NCBI GenBank assembly: GCA_029168955.1
Contig: JAPDOI010000155.1
Span: forward strand, 434,001-498,000
Direction of reading: 5' to 3'
DNA: 64,000 nucleotides
From: Aplectana chamaeleonis
Lineage: Eukaryota; Nematoda; Chromadorea; Rhabditida; Cosmocercidae
Part shown: positions 52,275 through 61,029 of the stretch, in pieces
Layout: each line of letters opens with the position of its first letter
Position numbering within the stretch: position 1 is the stretch's first letter
Position numbers and translations under genes: made by a program
Notes under the pieces: model-generated
Database searches by the model: none
Seen by the model: only the letters and a program-made list of their open reading frames with translations
Told to the model about the DNA's origin: nothing

Positions 52275-52472
52275 CACTAGTTCGGGGGGGGGGCACTCGA
52301 GAAAATGGGATGATCAATCAATGAAAATAAACATTTGCGCTGATATCATATGTCTGATAGCGCTATCAGTCATTGTTTTCGTGGAGATTCCTTGGAAACA
52401 CTTCGATTTCTGGAAGCGCTATCATTCATTCTTCAACTGAATCCTGAGTGCTCCCCACCCCCCGAACTAGTG
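52275..52472. mobile_element. G-run MITE, intact copy, 198 bp
   Basis: CACTAGTTCGGGGGGGGGGC and, inverted, CACTAGTTCGGGGGGTGGGG form the ends, followed inward by ACTCGAGAAAATG and CAGGATTCAGTTG. The centre CTGATAGCGCTATCAG is palindromic. This copy shows the uninterrupted structure of the family. Confidence 0.82.
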
Positions 52473-52789
52473 TCATACCCCTTCAGCCACAGATAGCGAC
52501 TTCTTGCGTAAAGTTGTCTGAGAATAAATACATAGCACACCTAATCAATTAGTAGGATCGTAGTCAACAATCCAACCACTGACCAATCTAGCCGCAGTTC
52601 CAACTCTGCAGAGATGTTTTTAGGATTGCCAAATTTACACAGCTCGGACGATCTCACCCTCTGCTGCAATTCCCCGGTTCTACCAAATGAACCAACAGTT
52701 ATGGTGTGCACGGGATAGAAAGGATTCCCCCGATGGATACTAATGCGTAACAATGCGCAATGCATCTAACACCCCATCCCTGTTGTTGA

Positions 52790-53056
52790 TTTCAGAAGAA
52801 TTCTAACGGCAAACAAAATTAATGGCACCCATTTGATAAGGGGTAGGGTATAAAAGAAAATGAGAGTGGTAACTTTTCATTCACACACCGTCGTTCTCCG
52901 GAAGTGAGCGGGTTATGCTGAACAGTCTAGGGATTAGGGAAACAGCCTCACCGGTGATAGATAAAGATATCACGATATCGGGCCCTAAACTTGGAAAACT
53001 CTGCTAAGAAAAACTTCTACACTTCCGTAAGAATTTTGTGCCCTTGGCAACTTGTA
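52790..53056. mobile_element. TATA-module MITE, copy a, invaded by the Tc3-like element
   Basis: AACGGCAAACAAAATTAATG, GATAAGGGGTAGGGTATAAA, CTAGGGATTAGGGAAACAGC, CTCACCGGTGATA and TTCCGTAAGAATTTTGTGCC occur in the same order as in copy b at 55,087. The right end GGCAACTTGTA is cut by the Tc3-like transposon and resumes at 54,634 as TGCACTTGTG. Confidence 0.7.
52849..52897 (+). promoter_or_regulatory. TATA plus initiator module M2
   Basis: TATAAAAG starts at 52,849; initiator TCATTC has its A at 52,879, 30 nt away, followed by ACACACCGTCGTTCTCCGG. Confidence 0.55.
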
Positions 53057-53344
53057 CAGTGCGTTCAGAAACTTTAGGGACACCCACGAAAATCGAGGTT
53101 TCCAATAAAACTTTGTGTTTGGTGATCGATACTGTTCACCAATGAATTCAGCATCATGGAAAACCTATGTTTGATTATTTATATAACAATTGTGAAATTT
53201 TATCTCAACTTTTAGAATTTTTCGCCGTTCAGAAAGTATAGGGACACTCTTCAAAAATTCAGATTTTTTAATCCAGACAAAATTTTCGTTGCAAGTTCGC
53301 TACATAAACTCAAGATGAGTACATGTGATATCTTTATTCCTAAA

Positions 53345-54391
53345 ATGGCTCGTGGTATTGCTCTAACTGCTGCTGAACAAGCTCAAATTCGTGCGCTCAG
53401 CGTTGCCGGGTTGAGCCAACGTCGAATCGCTACCCAGCTCGGAAGATCTGTCAACTGTATCAACCAGTTCCTGCAAAATCAAGATTCCGACGGTACTGCA
53501 AAACGCACTGGACGGCCGAATAAGATCAGCAATCAAGATTCGCGGAAAATTATTCGGCTTTGCTCCAACAGCACACTGTCGCTGAACCAGATTAATTATG
53601 ACTTATCGCTCAGTGTTTCGAAAACGACAGTCTGGAACACCATAAATGGCGATAAAAACATTGTCCGACAAGTGATGAAAAAAGCCCCGTCGTTATCTGC
53701 AAACCATAAAGAGGCTCGTCTTGAATTTGCAAAGAGGAACACGGCAACTGATTGGGCAAAGGTAAGGCTGGCTCATAAAATCCGGAAAAAATCGAGAAAT
53801 GACGCAAAAAAATTTTAGGTCACCTCTTTCGACGAGAAGAAATTTAATCGTGACGGACCGGATGGTGCTCGATCCTACTGGCGAGATCTGCGCAAGGATC
53901 CATTGATTTTCAGCAGACGGAATTTCGGCGGTGGCTCGCTGATGTGTTGGGGAGCATTCAGTAGCGAAGGTGTTATAGAATTGGCCTTCACTTCTTGTCG
54001 CATGAACTCGGAGGAATATCAAGAAACTCTTTGCACACATCTACTGCCATTTTTGTCCGGAACACGACGTCAGCGTTTCACTTTCCAGCAAGACAACGCG
54101 GCGGTACATGTGTCCAGGTCTACAAAAACCTGGTTTCTACGTCATCGAATCCGTTTGTTGGAATGGCCCGCGTGCAGTCCAGATTGTAAGCCGATAGAGA
54201 ATATCTGGGGCATACTTGTGCGCCAGGTTTATGCCTACAATAAGCAGTACAGAACGGTAGATGAGCTGAAGGTCGCCATCCTCGAAGCGTGGGCCAATCT
54301 GGATGAAAACGTCATCGCCAATTTGATCAATTCTATGCCAAAGAGAATATTTGAGATCATTGCTAATGGTGTTGCAGCTATTTCATTTTAG
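53345..54391 (+). CDS. Tc3-like transposase, 329 aa, two exons
   Basis: Exon 1 is 53,345-53,761 and exon 2 is 53,819-54,391, joined across a 57-bp intron with GTAAGG donor and TTTTAG acceptor. Without splicing the frame meets a stop formed by the acceptor TAG itself. The product cuts and reinserts the transposon at TA sites in the nucleus. The N-terminus has a helix-turn-helix (AGLSQRRIATQLGRSVNCIN, residues 21-40), a TGRPNK linker at 55-60 and a second DNA-binding region to about 110. The DD34E triad is D144 (TSFDEKKF), D231 (FQQDNAAVH) and E266 (CKPIENIW), numbering that matches what I remember for Tc3A, also 329 residues. ATG at 53,345 (MARGIALT) is chosen over 53,315 because it gives that length. 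No frameshift or stop disables it. Confidence 0.9.
53762..53818 (+). other. Intron of the Tc3-like transposase
   Basis: It begins GTAAGG and ends AAAAAATTTTAG, the short T-rich acceptor style of nematodes. Removal keeps phase 0 (AAG then GTC) and restores the conserved WAK-VTSFDEKKFN segment carrying the first catalytic aspartate. Confidence 0.88.
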
Positions 54392-54635
54392 ATTGTATGT
54401 TTAATTCTTTCTTTGTTCAATAACTTTTGTTTTTGTGTTGTGTCCCTATACTTTCTGAACGGCGAAAAAATCTGAAATTTGAAATAAATTCTTGTGAAAT
54501 TGCTCAGCTGTTATGAAAATGAACAAATAGAGGTTTTTCACCTTGTTGAATTCATTTATGAACAGTATTGATAGCCAAATATAACATGATTTTGAAAACC
54601 TTGATTTTGTCCCTATACTTTCTGAACGCACTGTG

Positions 54636-54872
54636 CACTTGTGTTGATTTTTGGGGAATAAACGCCTTATCTCGAGAGCTTTCAGTACTTTTCTTTCCAG
54701 AGGAGATTCCAGTGAAAAGTGCAGAACCGTTGCTTCCATTGACTTAGGGCTTTCCAAAGCATGATGTCGTGTGCGATTCTGCGAAAAGCCATTGTTGGGG
54801 TATGCTTTGGGTAATGTTCGTCAAGCCGCATGGTCTCACCAACGTAACTTTGCCCGCAGCCTTCGCATGTGG
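54636..54872 (-). pseudogene. Penelope-like GIY-YIG endonuclease remnant
   Basis: Minus-strand reading from 54,872 gives TTCEGCGQSYVGETMRLDEH, resembling the CxxC plus YVGET start of the GIY-YIG domain at the carboxyl end of Penelope-like retroelements, then FRRIAHDIMLWKALSQWKQR and, after a frameshift near 54,735, SPLERKVLKALEIRRLFPKN, like the domain's later KALEI..L.PK segment. Only this domain is left and no RT is nearby. It lies just downstream of the minus-strand TATA module M8. The identification rests on these short motifs; a stand-alone GIY-YIG fragment is the alternative. Confidence 0.55.
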
Positions 54873-54888
54873 TCTTTCAGAATTGAGA

Positions 54889-54937
54889 AATAGAATTCTG
54901 TATGAGTGAACGCATACCGCTCCTCTACCCTTTTATA
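54889..54937 (-). promoter_or_regulatory. TATA plus initiator module M8
   Basis: On the minus strand TATAAAAG starts at 54,937 and initiator TCACTC has its A at 54,907, 30 nt away, with AGCGGTATG between. The predicted transcript would run into the Penelope-like remnant. Confidence 0.55.
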
Positions 54938-55086
54938 CCCCTCATTTTGTCTTATCGTTCGTTATCATGTTTTGTTCAAGATTGGTTACGGTAGCCCGAC
55001 ATTCCAAATGATCGGTATGAGCATCATAAAGAAATCTAGATCCGTAATCGCCATTAACCCACCGGGAATTAGAAGGAAGGATGAGG

Positions 55087-55365
55087 ACGATTATAAATTG
55101 CCATTGGCACAGAATTCTCACGGTTAACAAAATTGATGGTACCCATTTGATAAGGGGTAGGGTATACAAGAAATTGAGAGCGGTATGTTTTCATTCACAC
55201 ACCGTCTTTCTCCGGAAGGGAGCAGGTGATGTTGAGCAGACTAGGGATTAGGGAAACATCCTCACCGGTGATAAAGGGGGGGGGGCGTAAATATGCAAAA
55301 CTCTGGTAAGAAAAACTACTACACTTCCGTAAGAATTTTGTGCCGGTGGCAAATTATAAACTTGT
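55087..55365. mobile_element. TATA-module MITE, copy b
   Basis: The ends are TTATAAATTGCCATTGGCAC on the left and GTGCCGGTGGCAAATTATAA on the right. The interior carries the module at 55,163 and the CTAGGGATTAGGGAAACATC word. Confidence 0.82.
55163..55211 (+). promoter_or_regulatory. TATA plus initiator module M3
   Basis: TATACAAG starts at 55,163 and initiator TCATTC has its A at 55,193 (30 nt), followed by ACACACCGTCTTTCTCCGGA. Confidence 0.55.
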
Positions 55366-55615
55366 GAAAGATGAGGTTAAAATGGCAGCTTCGCGATGGA
55401 ATTTTTATCTTTCCGGAGTGATATCGATAGGAAACACAGTTTGCATTTCCATCTTACATAGTTTTGATGTGGTTCTCTGCCGCGCGCGGTATCATCCCTT
55501 CCGCTTCCCTTCGGCTTCTTTCCGCGGGTCGGTTGTTCGCGAATACGACCCAGATGTCTGATACTTACTTGATACTTGACTGCGCGTTGTCAGCCGGCGA
55601 TTGTCTGAGCAGTGG
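55366..55615. other. Unassigned spacer
   Basis: No domain, repeat or gene recognised between two TATA-module MITEs. Confidence 0.4.
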
Positions 55616-55892
55616 GAAAAGTTTATAATTTGCCACCAGCACAAAATTCTCACCAAAGTGTTGTAGATTTTCTTTCAAAGTTCTATATTATGGGCTCGAT
55701 ATCGTCGATGAGGCTGTTTCCCTTCTCCCTGGTCTGTTCACAGCTTCAGCTGCTGTCCTCTTCAGAAAAACGGTGTGTGAATGAAAACACACCGCTCTCC
55801 ATTTTTTTATACCCTACCCCTTATCAATTGACTATCATCAATTTTGTTTACCGTGAGGATTTTGTGCCGATGACAATTTATAATCGTCTAGC
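55616..55892. mobile_element. TATA-module MITE, copy d (inverted relative to b)
   Basis: GTTTATAATTTGCCACCAGC on the left and TGACAATTTATAATCGTCTA on the right are its ends. The interior matches copy c at 14,462, including GGGCTCGATATCGT, and holds module M5 on the minus strand. Confidence 0.82.
55764..55811 (-). promoter_or_regulatory. TATA plus initiator module M5
   Basis: On the minus strand TATAAAAA starts at 55,811 and initiator TCATTC has its A at 55,782 (29 nt), followed by ACACACCG. Confidence 0.5.
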
Positions 55893-55894
55893 AG

Positions 55895-56880
55895 TGGGCA
55901 CACGTCTCTGGTTGTCTCGAAGCACACGAGCGTTTCAATTGCTCTGTGGAGCTTACATCTTCCATCTCGTTGGATTTTGCGCGATCTGTAACCAGTTCGT
56001 GTTAGGTGTGTTCAGATGTTCGAAGGCATCACTCTATCCTGTTGGGGGACGACCAAGTGTTCGCTTGATGCCCCGTGGGTACGAGAGGGTCACGCGTTTT
56101 GTCCAGCGATCATCAGTCCTTATGACGTGACCGCCCCATCGATTTTTCGCGGGTGCCATGTAATTGGTAGCATCCCGAATTGCTGACTCTTGGAGGAGCC
56201 CGGTGCTGCAATGGTGCTGGTTTCCTTGCTCTCAAAGTTTCGTCCCCAACAGCGTTCGTTCCAGGGCTCGTTGAGCTTTCGCCATCAGAGTGGCAGAAGA
56301 CTTGTTGGACGCCCAGGTTTTCAGTTTCGTAGCACATGGCGGGAGGACGATGGAGTCTAAAGCCCATTTCATAGTTTGCCGGCCGACGTCGGACGACTCG
56401 TTATCAAACTTGATAACTCAAGATAGATAAGATGGATATGATAGGGTAGATAGATAATGTCCATTCGATAACGAGTCGTCCGACGTCGGTCGGGCAAGTG
56501 TGAAAGGGGCTTAAGAGATGCTCACGGATTTTTTTGTGAGAGACAAAGTGAGCTGCTTCCCTTCTGTTGAACATCGCAGCCCATGCAGCGCATCTTCTTC
56601 GGCTGACTTCGGCCCTAAAATGGTTGTCCATGTTCACAAGGCGTCCGAGGTAGACGTATCTTTCCGTATCAGGAAGGAGAATTTAGTCCACTGTAATTGG
56701 TGCCAAGTCTGCCCATCTTTTCCTCATGACTTCTGTCTTGATGCGATTGATCGTCAACCCGATTCTGCAGCCAGCTGCGTCCAGTTCATCTACCATTTGT
56801 TGAAGTTCGGTTTGGCTGTTGCTGACCAGAACGATGTCATCGGCGAAGCGGAGGTTTGAGGGTTTTCTGCCGATGTGGAT
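55895..56880 (-). pseudogene. RTE-type LINE fragment (RT end and C-terminus)
   Basis: Minus-strand reading from 56,880 gives SNLRFADDIVLVSNSQTEL (RT active site FADD), DAAGCRIGLTINRIKTEVMR, an in-frame stop at APITVD, YVYLGRLVNMDNHFRAEVSR and WAAMFNRREAAHF. After the MITE at 56,361-56,511 the reading resumes with VLPPCATKLKTW, QRALERTLLG, NRWGGHVIRTDDRWTKRVTL and RTLGRPPTG. These are the post-RT motifs of RTE elements. It is a different lineage from the elements at 23,270 and 45,843. The 5' two thirds are absent, and stops plus the insertion make it dead. Confidence 0.85.
56361..56511. mobile_element. PIF/Harbinger-like MITE, 151 bp, copy 2
   Basis: AGCCCATTTCATAGTTTGCC and inverted AGCCCCTTTCACACTTGCCC ends, with CCGACGTCGGACGACTCGTT arms, flanked by a perfect TAA duplication (56,358-56,360 and 56,512-56,514). 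It interrupts the RTE fragment, proving that it inserted. Confidence 0.92.
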
Positions 56881-57067
56881 AGATGACTGACATCGTTGTA
56901 AAATGAAATTCGATTTCTGATAGCGGTATCAGACATCTGGGGTGGTAGTAAATGCATTTTCAACGCGAGTTAAACATCACCTTTGAACCGCGAGTTGACC
57001 ACCAACTTTACGCGAATTAACTGCCAGGTTTATGCGAGCTTACCAATCTTTGTACTTTGTGAAAAAG

Positions 57068-57730
57068 TGAGCAGGACGCGGTAGAAAGTGTGCAGGACCT
57101 GAGTGGGCGTGCCCAGGACGTTGTGAAAAGTGTGCAGGACCTCAGTAGGAGAGTGCAGGACATCATGAAAAGCGTGCAGGACCCGAGTGGGCGTGAGCAG
57201 GACCCCATTGGGAGTGTGCAGGACCCCAGTGGGAGTGTGCAGGATGTGTGCAGGACCCCACTGGAGATGTGCAGGACCCCATTGGGAGTGTGCAGGACGT
57301 CATAGAAAGTGTGCAGGACCCGAGTGGACGTGAGCAGGACATCATAGAAGGTGTGCAGGACCCGAGTGGGCATGTGCAGGACATCATAGAAGGTGTGCAA
57401 GACCCCAGTGGTAGTGTGCAGTATGTGTGCAGGACCCCATTGGGAGTGTGCAGGACCCCAGTGGTAGTGTGCAGGATGTGTGCAGGACCCCAGTGGGAGT
57501 GTGCAGGATGTGTGCAGAACCCCAGTGGGACTGTACAGGATGTGTGCAGAACCCCAGTGGGAGTGTGCGGGATGTGTGCCGGACCTCAGTGGGGATGTGC
57601 AGGACCCCAATGGGGGTGTGCAGGATGTGTGCAGAACCCCAGTGAGAGTGTGCAGGGTCTGTGTAAGACCCCAGTGGGAGTGCGCAGGATGTGAGCAGGA
57701 CCCTTTTGGGGGGTGTGCAGGATTGCGTTA
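57068..57730 (-). repeat. Small satellite-related array A (same orientation as array 2)
   Basis: Tandem units of 21, 32 and 42 bp built on GTGTGCAGGACCCCAGTGGG. The 42-bp form adds GTGCAGGACATCATAGAAAG, aligning with the array 2 monomer (GTGCGCAGGACGCCGTAGAA). The 32-bp form contains GTGCAGGATGTGTGCAGAAC. Reading frames here are repeat artefacts. Confidence 0.88.
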
Positions 57731-58211
57731 TCATCACGCTATCTTCGGAGCAGGGTGCGAGTGTGAGATTCAATTTATTCTCCGCCTTTGATTTTCTGCC
57801 ACACCTCCTGCGCACTCCCACGGCCCTGCACACATCCTTCACGCTCTCACAAGGGCACTGAACACTTTTGATGACGTTCTGCACAAATAGGTCGTGCGCA
57901 CATCGGTACAAAACTAGCTGGAGGAGGGCACCCAGGATTTCGTTTGAGAATGTAAAAAGCACGCTCATACCGATCAGTGTATAAAGGGCTACAGTTATCC
58001 TCTCCAAAAAACTTCCAAGTGTCAGCCTGGATATGAGAACATCGTACCAGCCAACAAACGTGTTTGCACAAATTCGACATCCTCAGCCAATTCCCAGCAA
58101 CCTCTCGATTAGAGAAGTGTGTGAGTGAAAGCATATCCTCTGCCCTTTTATGCCCCCTTGTTACGATCGGGTGTTACCGTTCGTTATCATGTTTTGTTGA
58201 AGAATGGGATA
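57731..58211. other. Spacer between the small arrays, left part
   Basis: Holds the dispersed repeat shared with 52,046-52,274 and 44,990-45,110 (ACCGATCAGTG, AGCACGCTC) and TATA module M9. No gene. Confidence 0.5.
58108..58152 (-). promoter_or_regulatory. TATA plus initiator module M9 (degenerate)
   Basis: On the minus strand CATAAAAG starts at 58,152 and initiator TCACTC has its A at 58,126, only 26 nt away, apparently through a 4-bp deletion. Confidence 0.4.
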
Positions 58212-58397
58212 CTCTTTCGGAATAGACGACCCACTAGAGAAATTTCATGAGAATTGATCATCCCACTAAAGCCGTCGAATGATTTAGTCTTTTTCAAACA
58301 CACTGAACTGTCTGATGTGACCAACCGAGCGGTAGGTCATGCCCGAACAATTTCTAATTTCATTGTATTCTTTAGTGGGTCGTCTATTCCGAGAGAG
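58212..58397. mobile_element. 186-bp MITE with ATAGACGACCCAC ends, copy 2
   Basis: CTCTTTCGGAATAGACGACC is mirrored by AGTGGGTCGTCTATTCCGAG. It has the same length and ends as 15,399-15,584. Confidence 0.8.
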
Positions 58398-58576
58398 CAC
58401 CAAGAATGGTAACGGTAGCCCCTCGTCTACTGATCGGTGTGAGCGTGCTCGTAAGAATGAATGATACCGCTCTCAGAAATCGAAGGGTGTACATGAAGTT
58501 ACCATGATAACGCTGATGAGATTTTCATTTTCATGGAAGAATCATTTCATTTTCTCGAGTATCCCCCCTCCCAACT

Positions 58577-59225
58577 AGCTTAGCACCCACACATCTGCAC
58601 ACGCCCACTCGGGTCCTGCACACTTTCTCTGATGTCCTGCGCACGCCCACTTGGGTCCTGCACACTCTCTGATGTCCTGTACAGGCGCACTCGGAACCTG
58701 CACACTTTCTATGATGTCCTGCGCACGCCCACTCGGGTCCTGCACACCCCCCGTGGGGTTCTGAACACCCCCAGTGGAGTCTTGCACACCCCCAGTGGGG
58801 TCCTGCACACATCCTGCGCACTCCCAATGGGGTACTGCACACTTCCAGTGTGGTCCTGCACACCACCAGTGGGGTCCTGAGCACTCCCAATGGGATCCTG
58901 CACACTCCCAGTGGAGTCCTACACACCCCAAGTGAGGTCCTGCACACATCCTGCACACTCCCAATGGGATCCTGCGCACTCTCAGTGGGGTCCTGCACAC
59001 ATCCTGCACACTCCCAATGGGGCCCTGCACACTTCCAGTGTGGTCCTGCACACCACCAGTGGGGTCCTGAGCACTCCCAATGGGATCCTGCACACTCCCA
59101 GTGGAGTCCTACACACCCCAAGTGAGGTCCTGCACACATCCTGCACATTCACACTTTGGTACTGCACCAAATCATCAACGTCCTGCACCCCACTCACGAC
59201 GACTTGCATACTCTTCAGCAAGCGT
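58577..59225 (+). repeat. Small satellite-related array B (same orientation as array 1)
   Basis: Tandem units such as GGGTCCTGCACACTTTCTAT followed by GATGTCCTGCGCACGCCCAC align base for base with the array 1 monomer. Shorter units (CCAGTGGGGTCCTGCACAC) dominate the right part. A block of about 170 bp (near 58,840-58,950) is repeated at about 59,020-59,140. Confidence 0.88.
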
Positions 59226-59305
59226 GAGCGTAAAGGAAACGCTTTATCGTATGTGATCTCGCGTTAAGTCCGCGCAAAACTGCAACCAAACGGGAGCTGA
59301 CAGAG

Positions 59306-59421
59306 AAAATGGAATTAGTGGGTAATTGAAGAAAAAGATGGATAGCTTCCAAAAAAGTCCTCCGGAGGACCTTTTCGGAAGCTATCCATCTATTTCTTCA
59401 ATTACCCACTATTTCCATTTT
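59306..59421. mobile_element. Near-perfect foldback, 116 bp
   Basis: AAAATGGAATTAGTGGGTAA through GGATAGCTTCCAAAAAAGTCC is mirrored around the centre GTCCTCCGGAGGAC with very few mismatches. The loop is essentially absent, so the RNA or single strand would be one long hairpin. Confidence 0.92.
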
Positions 59422-59730
59422 TTTGCCCGCTCGCGTTAAGTTGCAGTTTTGCGCGAACTTACCGCGAGCTGAAAAAGGCTCAAAAAAGCTTGAAAAAAAA
59501 TTTATAATGCACAATTTTTTCCCAAAAAAAGGCAGAACGGGCCATTTCTTTGAATTTTTTTTGTACAATGCGTATCTAGTGGCTCATACAGTGCCATGCG
59601 TGTGCTTCGGTTCAGAAATGTCTGATGCATCTCCTGAGAATCGTCAACTAAAAAGCTCGCGGTCAGCTGCAGTTGACCGCGAGTTAACCCCGAGTTAACT
59701 CGCGGTAATCTACCCATTTACTACCGCCCC

Positions 59731-60138
59731 TGATTTCTTATTTTTCTATTTGGATTCCGTGGCATTTACCGCTATTGCTAAAGGATGTAAGTCATCCGTA
59801 AAGAGATTTGCGTATCAAATTTTGCGACCTACAGTGTAGAGCTTATTCCAGAAGTCCCTAACCTTTATTCTATAATGAAATTGCAGAGTTTGGTTGCATC
59901 GTTTACATTCTACGGAACTATATACCTTCTGGTGCTATGTCAACTTTGTGGTCTTCCAATTTTGTGTTCGAAAAAAGCAACGGTAAAGATCAATTGAAGT
60001 AAATTTCTGTGAAGGAAGCAACACCAACCAGAACAAATCATCTGAGACAGCTCTCGCTCCATTTACAAATGAATGTTTCTAAAGGCATCGGAACCCCTTA
60101 TTCCGTGGAGCCCAATCGTTCGATGAGGGGACAGGAAG
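59731..60138. other. Unassigned AT-rich sequence
   Basis: No repeat or gene recognised. Confidence 0.4.
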
Positions 60139-60290
60139 TGCATCTACAGACGAAGCAGAAGCGGTCGGTTGAAGATCAGTGTGCATCAACCTCATTGCGA
60201 TTCGACCGCTCTCGCCTGGCGAGCGTGTGGCATTGAGTTTGTGCATATTGATCTTCAACCGACCGCTTCTGTTTCGTCTATAGATGCAAC
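60139..60290. mobile_element. Foldback MITE, about 152 bp
   Basis: GTGCATCTACAGACGAAGCA, GAAGCGGTCGGTTGAAGATC and their complements at 60,240-60,290 form arms of about 50 bp around a short middle. Confidence 0.88.
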
Positions 60291-60383
60291 TATACATTTT
60301 GGTGAATTACTAGACTACTCTATCAAATGGCAATTTTCATGGTTCTGCATTTCTCCTCCAGTCTTCAGGACAGCCTGGGTACT

Positions 60384-60536
60384 ACCCTAGACGGGGGGCA
60401 CACAGGATTCAAGAGAGAGTTATCAGTCGAAGTATAGAGTTTCCATCACAACAATAATTGATAGCAGCAAGGATATTCTATCAAAGTTTTTCTTCAATTA
60501 TATGGGAAAATCTTGGGTTGATCCCCGCCTGGGATA
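60384..60536. mobile_element. G-run MITE variant
   Basis: CCCTAGACGGGGGGCACACA at the left and GATCCCCGCCTGGGATAG at the right, with CAGGATTCAAGAGAG inside, relate it to 27,194 and the G-run family. Confidence 0.55.
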
Positions 60537-60660
60537 GAGCCGGAATTTAAACGAAAGCACATCATATGTCAGAATTATAAAATTCAAACCGCAGATTGAA
60601 CCCGCCGTAGTCCGATGGCCATGATAAGACTGTTGAAGACATCTGGGTATAAAACTACTT

Positions 60661-60840
60661 GGCGGGGGCACTCAGGATTCAGTTGGAGAATGAATGATAT
60701 CGCTTTCAAAATTCGAAGTACCTATTTCCATGGAGTCTCCACGAAAACAATGATTGATAACGTCATCAGGCATATGATATCAGCCCAAGTTCTCATTTTC
60801 ATGTATGAATCATTTCAATTTCTCGAGTGCCCCCCCCCAA
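60661..60840. mobile_element. G-run MITE, intact copy, inverted
   Basis: GGGGGCACTCAGGATTCAGT and TTTCTCGAGTGCCCCCCC ends. The interior ATTCGAAGTACC, CCATGGAGTCTCCACGAAAA and CATATGATATCAGCCCAA match the 52,275 copy in reverse orientation. Confidence 0.82.
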
Positions 60841-61029
60841 ATAGTTTTGAGCCGACATCCGCACCCATTTATCGCCATGAGGAGGTGTGGGACGAGAGAA
60901 TGCTCTCTTGCTCTCTGAGCAGGGTCAAGCAACCCGTTGGAAATAGTGTCTTCGTTGTTGCGACCCCACCTCCATTCGTGGCAAAGCTTTGCACACCTCT
61001 CCCTAACAATGGCCTTGCTGAATTCTCGG
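60841..61029. other. Unassigned, possibly decayed coding repeat
   Basis: Minus-strand readings here and at 61,600-61,770 resemble each other (CEKPFEV and CEKPSEV), indicating a duplicated sequence that may once have been coding. I do not recognise a family. Confidence 0.35.

Larger units (their letters stand above)
53057..54633 (+). mobile_element. Tc3-like DNA transposon, apparently intact, 1,577 bp
   Basis: The ends CAGTGCGTTCAGAAA are inverted at 54,619-54,633, with TA immediately left (53,055-53,056). A second copy of the binding word GCCGTTCAGAAAGTATAGGG lies 167 bp inside the left end and 170 bp inside the right end, the two-site terminal layout known for Tc3. One intron-containing transposase frame lies between. 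The right TA appears changed to TG. Outer repeats differ by two bases (ACTTTAGGG against AGTATAGGG). Confidence 0.9.
56939..59730. mobile_element. TIR-bounded element carrying two opposed satellite arrays
   Basis: GGGGTGGTAGTAAATG at the left is mirrored by CATTTACTACCGCCCC at the right. Just inside both ends lie clusters of CGCGAGTTAAC-type words in both orientations (left 56,963-57,035; right 59,260-59,280, 59,428-59,470 and 59,655-59,710), like subterminal transposase-binding sites. Between them are two small arrays related to the 42-bp satellite, in opposite orientations, around a middle containing other MITE fragments. There is no transposase and no clear target duplication. It could be one large element or an array-bearing locus bracketed by two related MITEs. 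Confidence 0.6.

Noticed and set aside
57017..59221. Repeat-protein frames in the small satellite arrays
   Set aside because: They change frame with the 21/32/42-bp unit lengths and are open on both strands.
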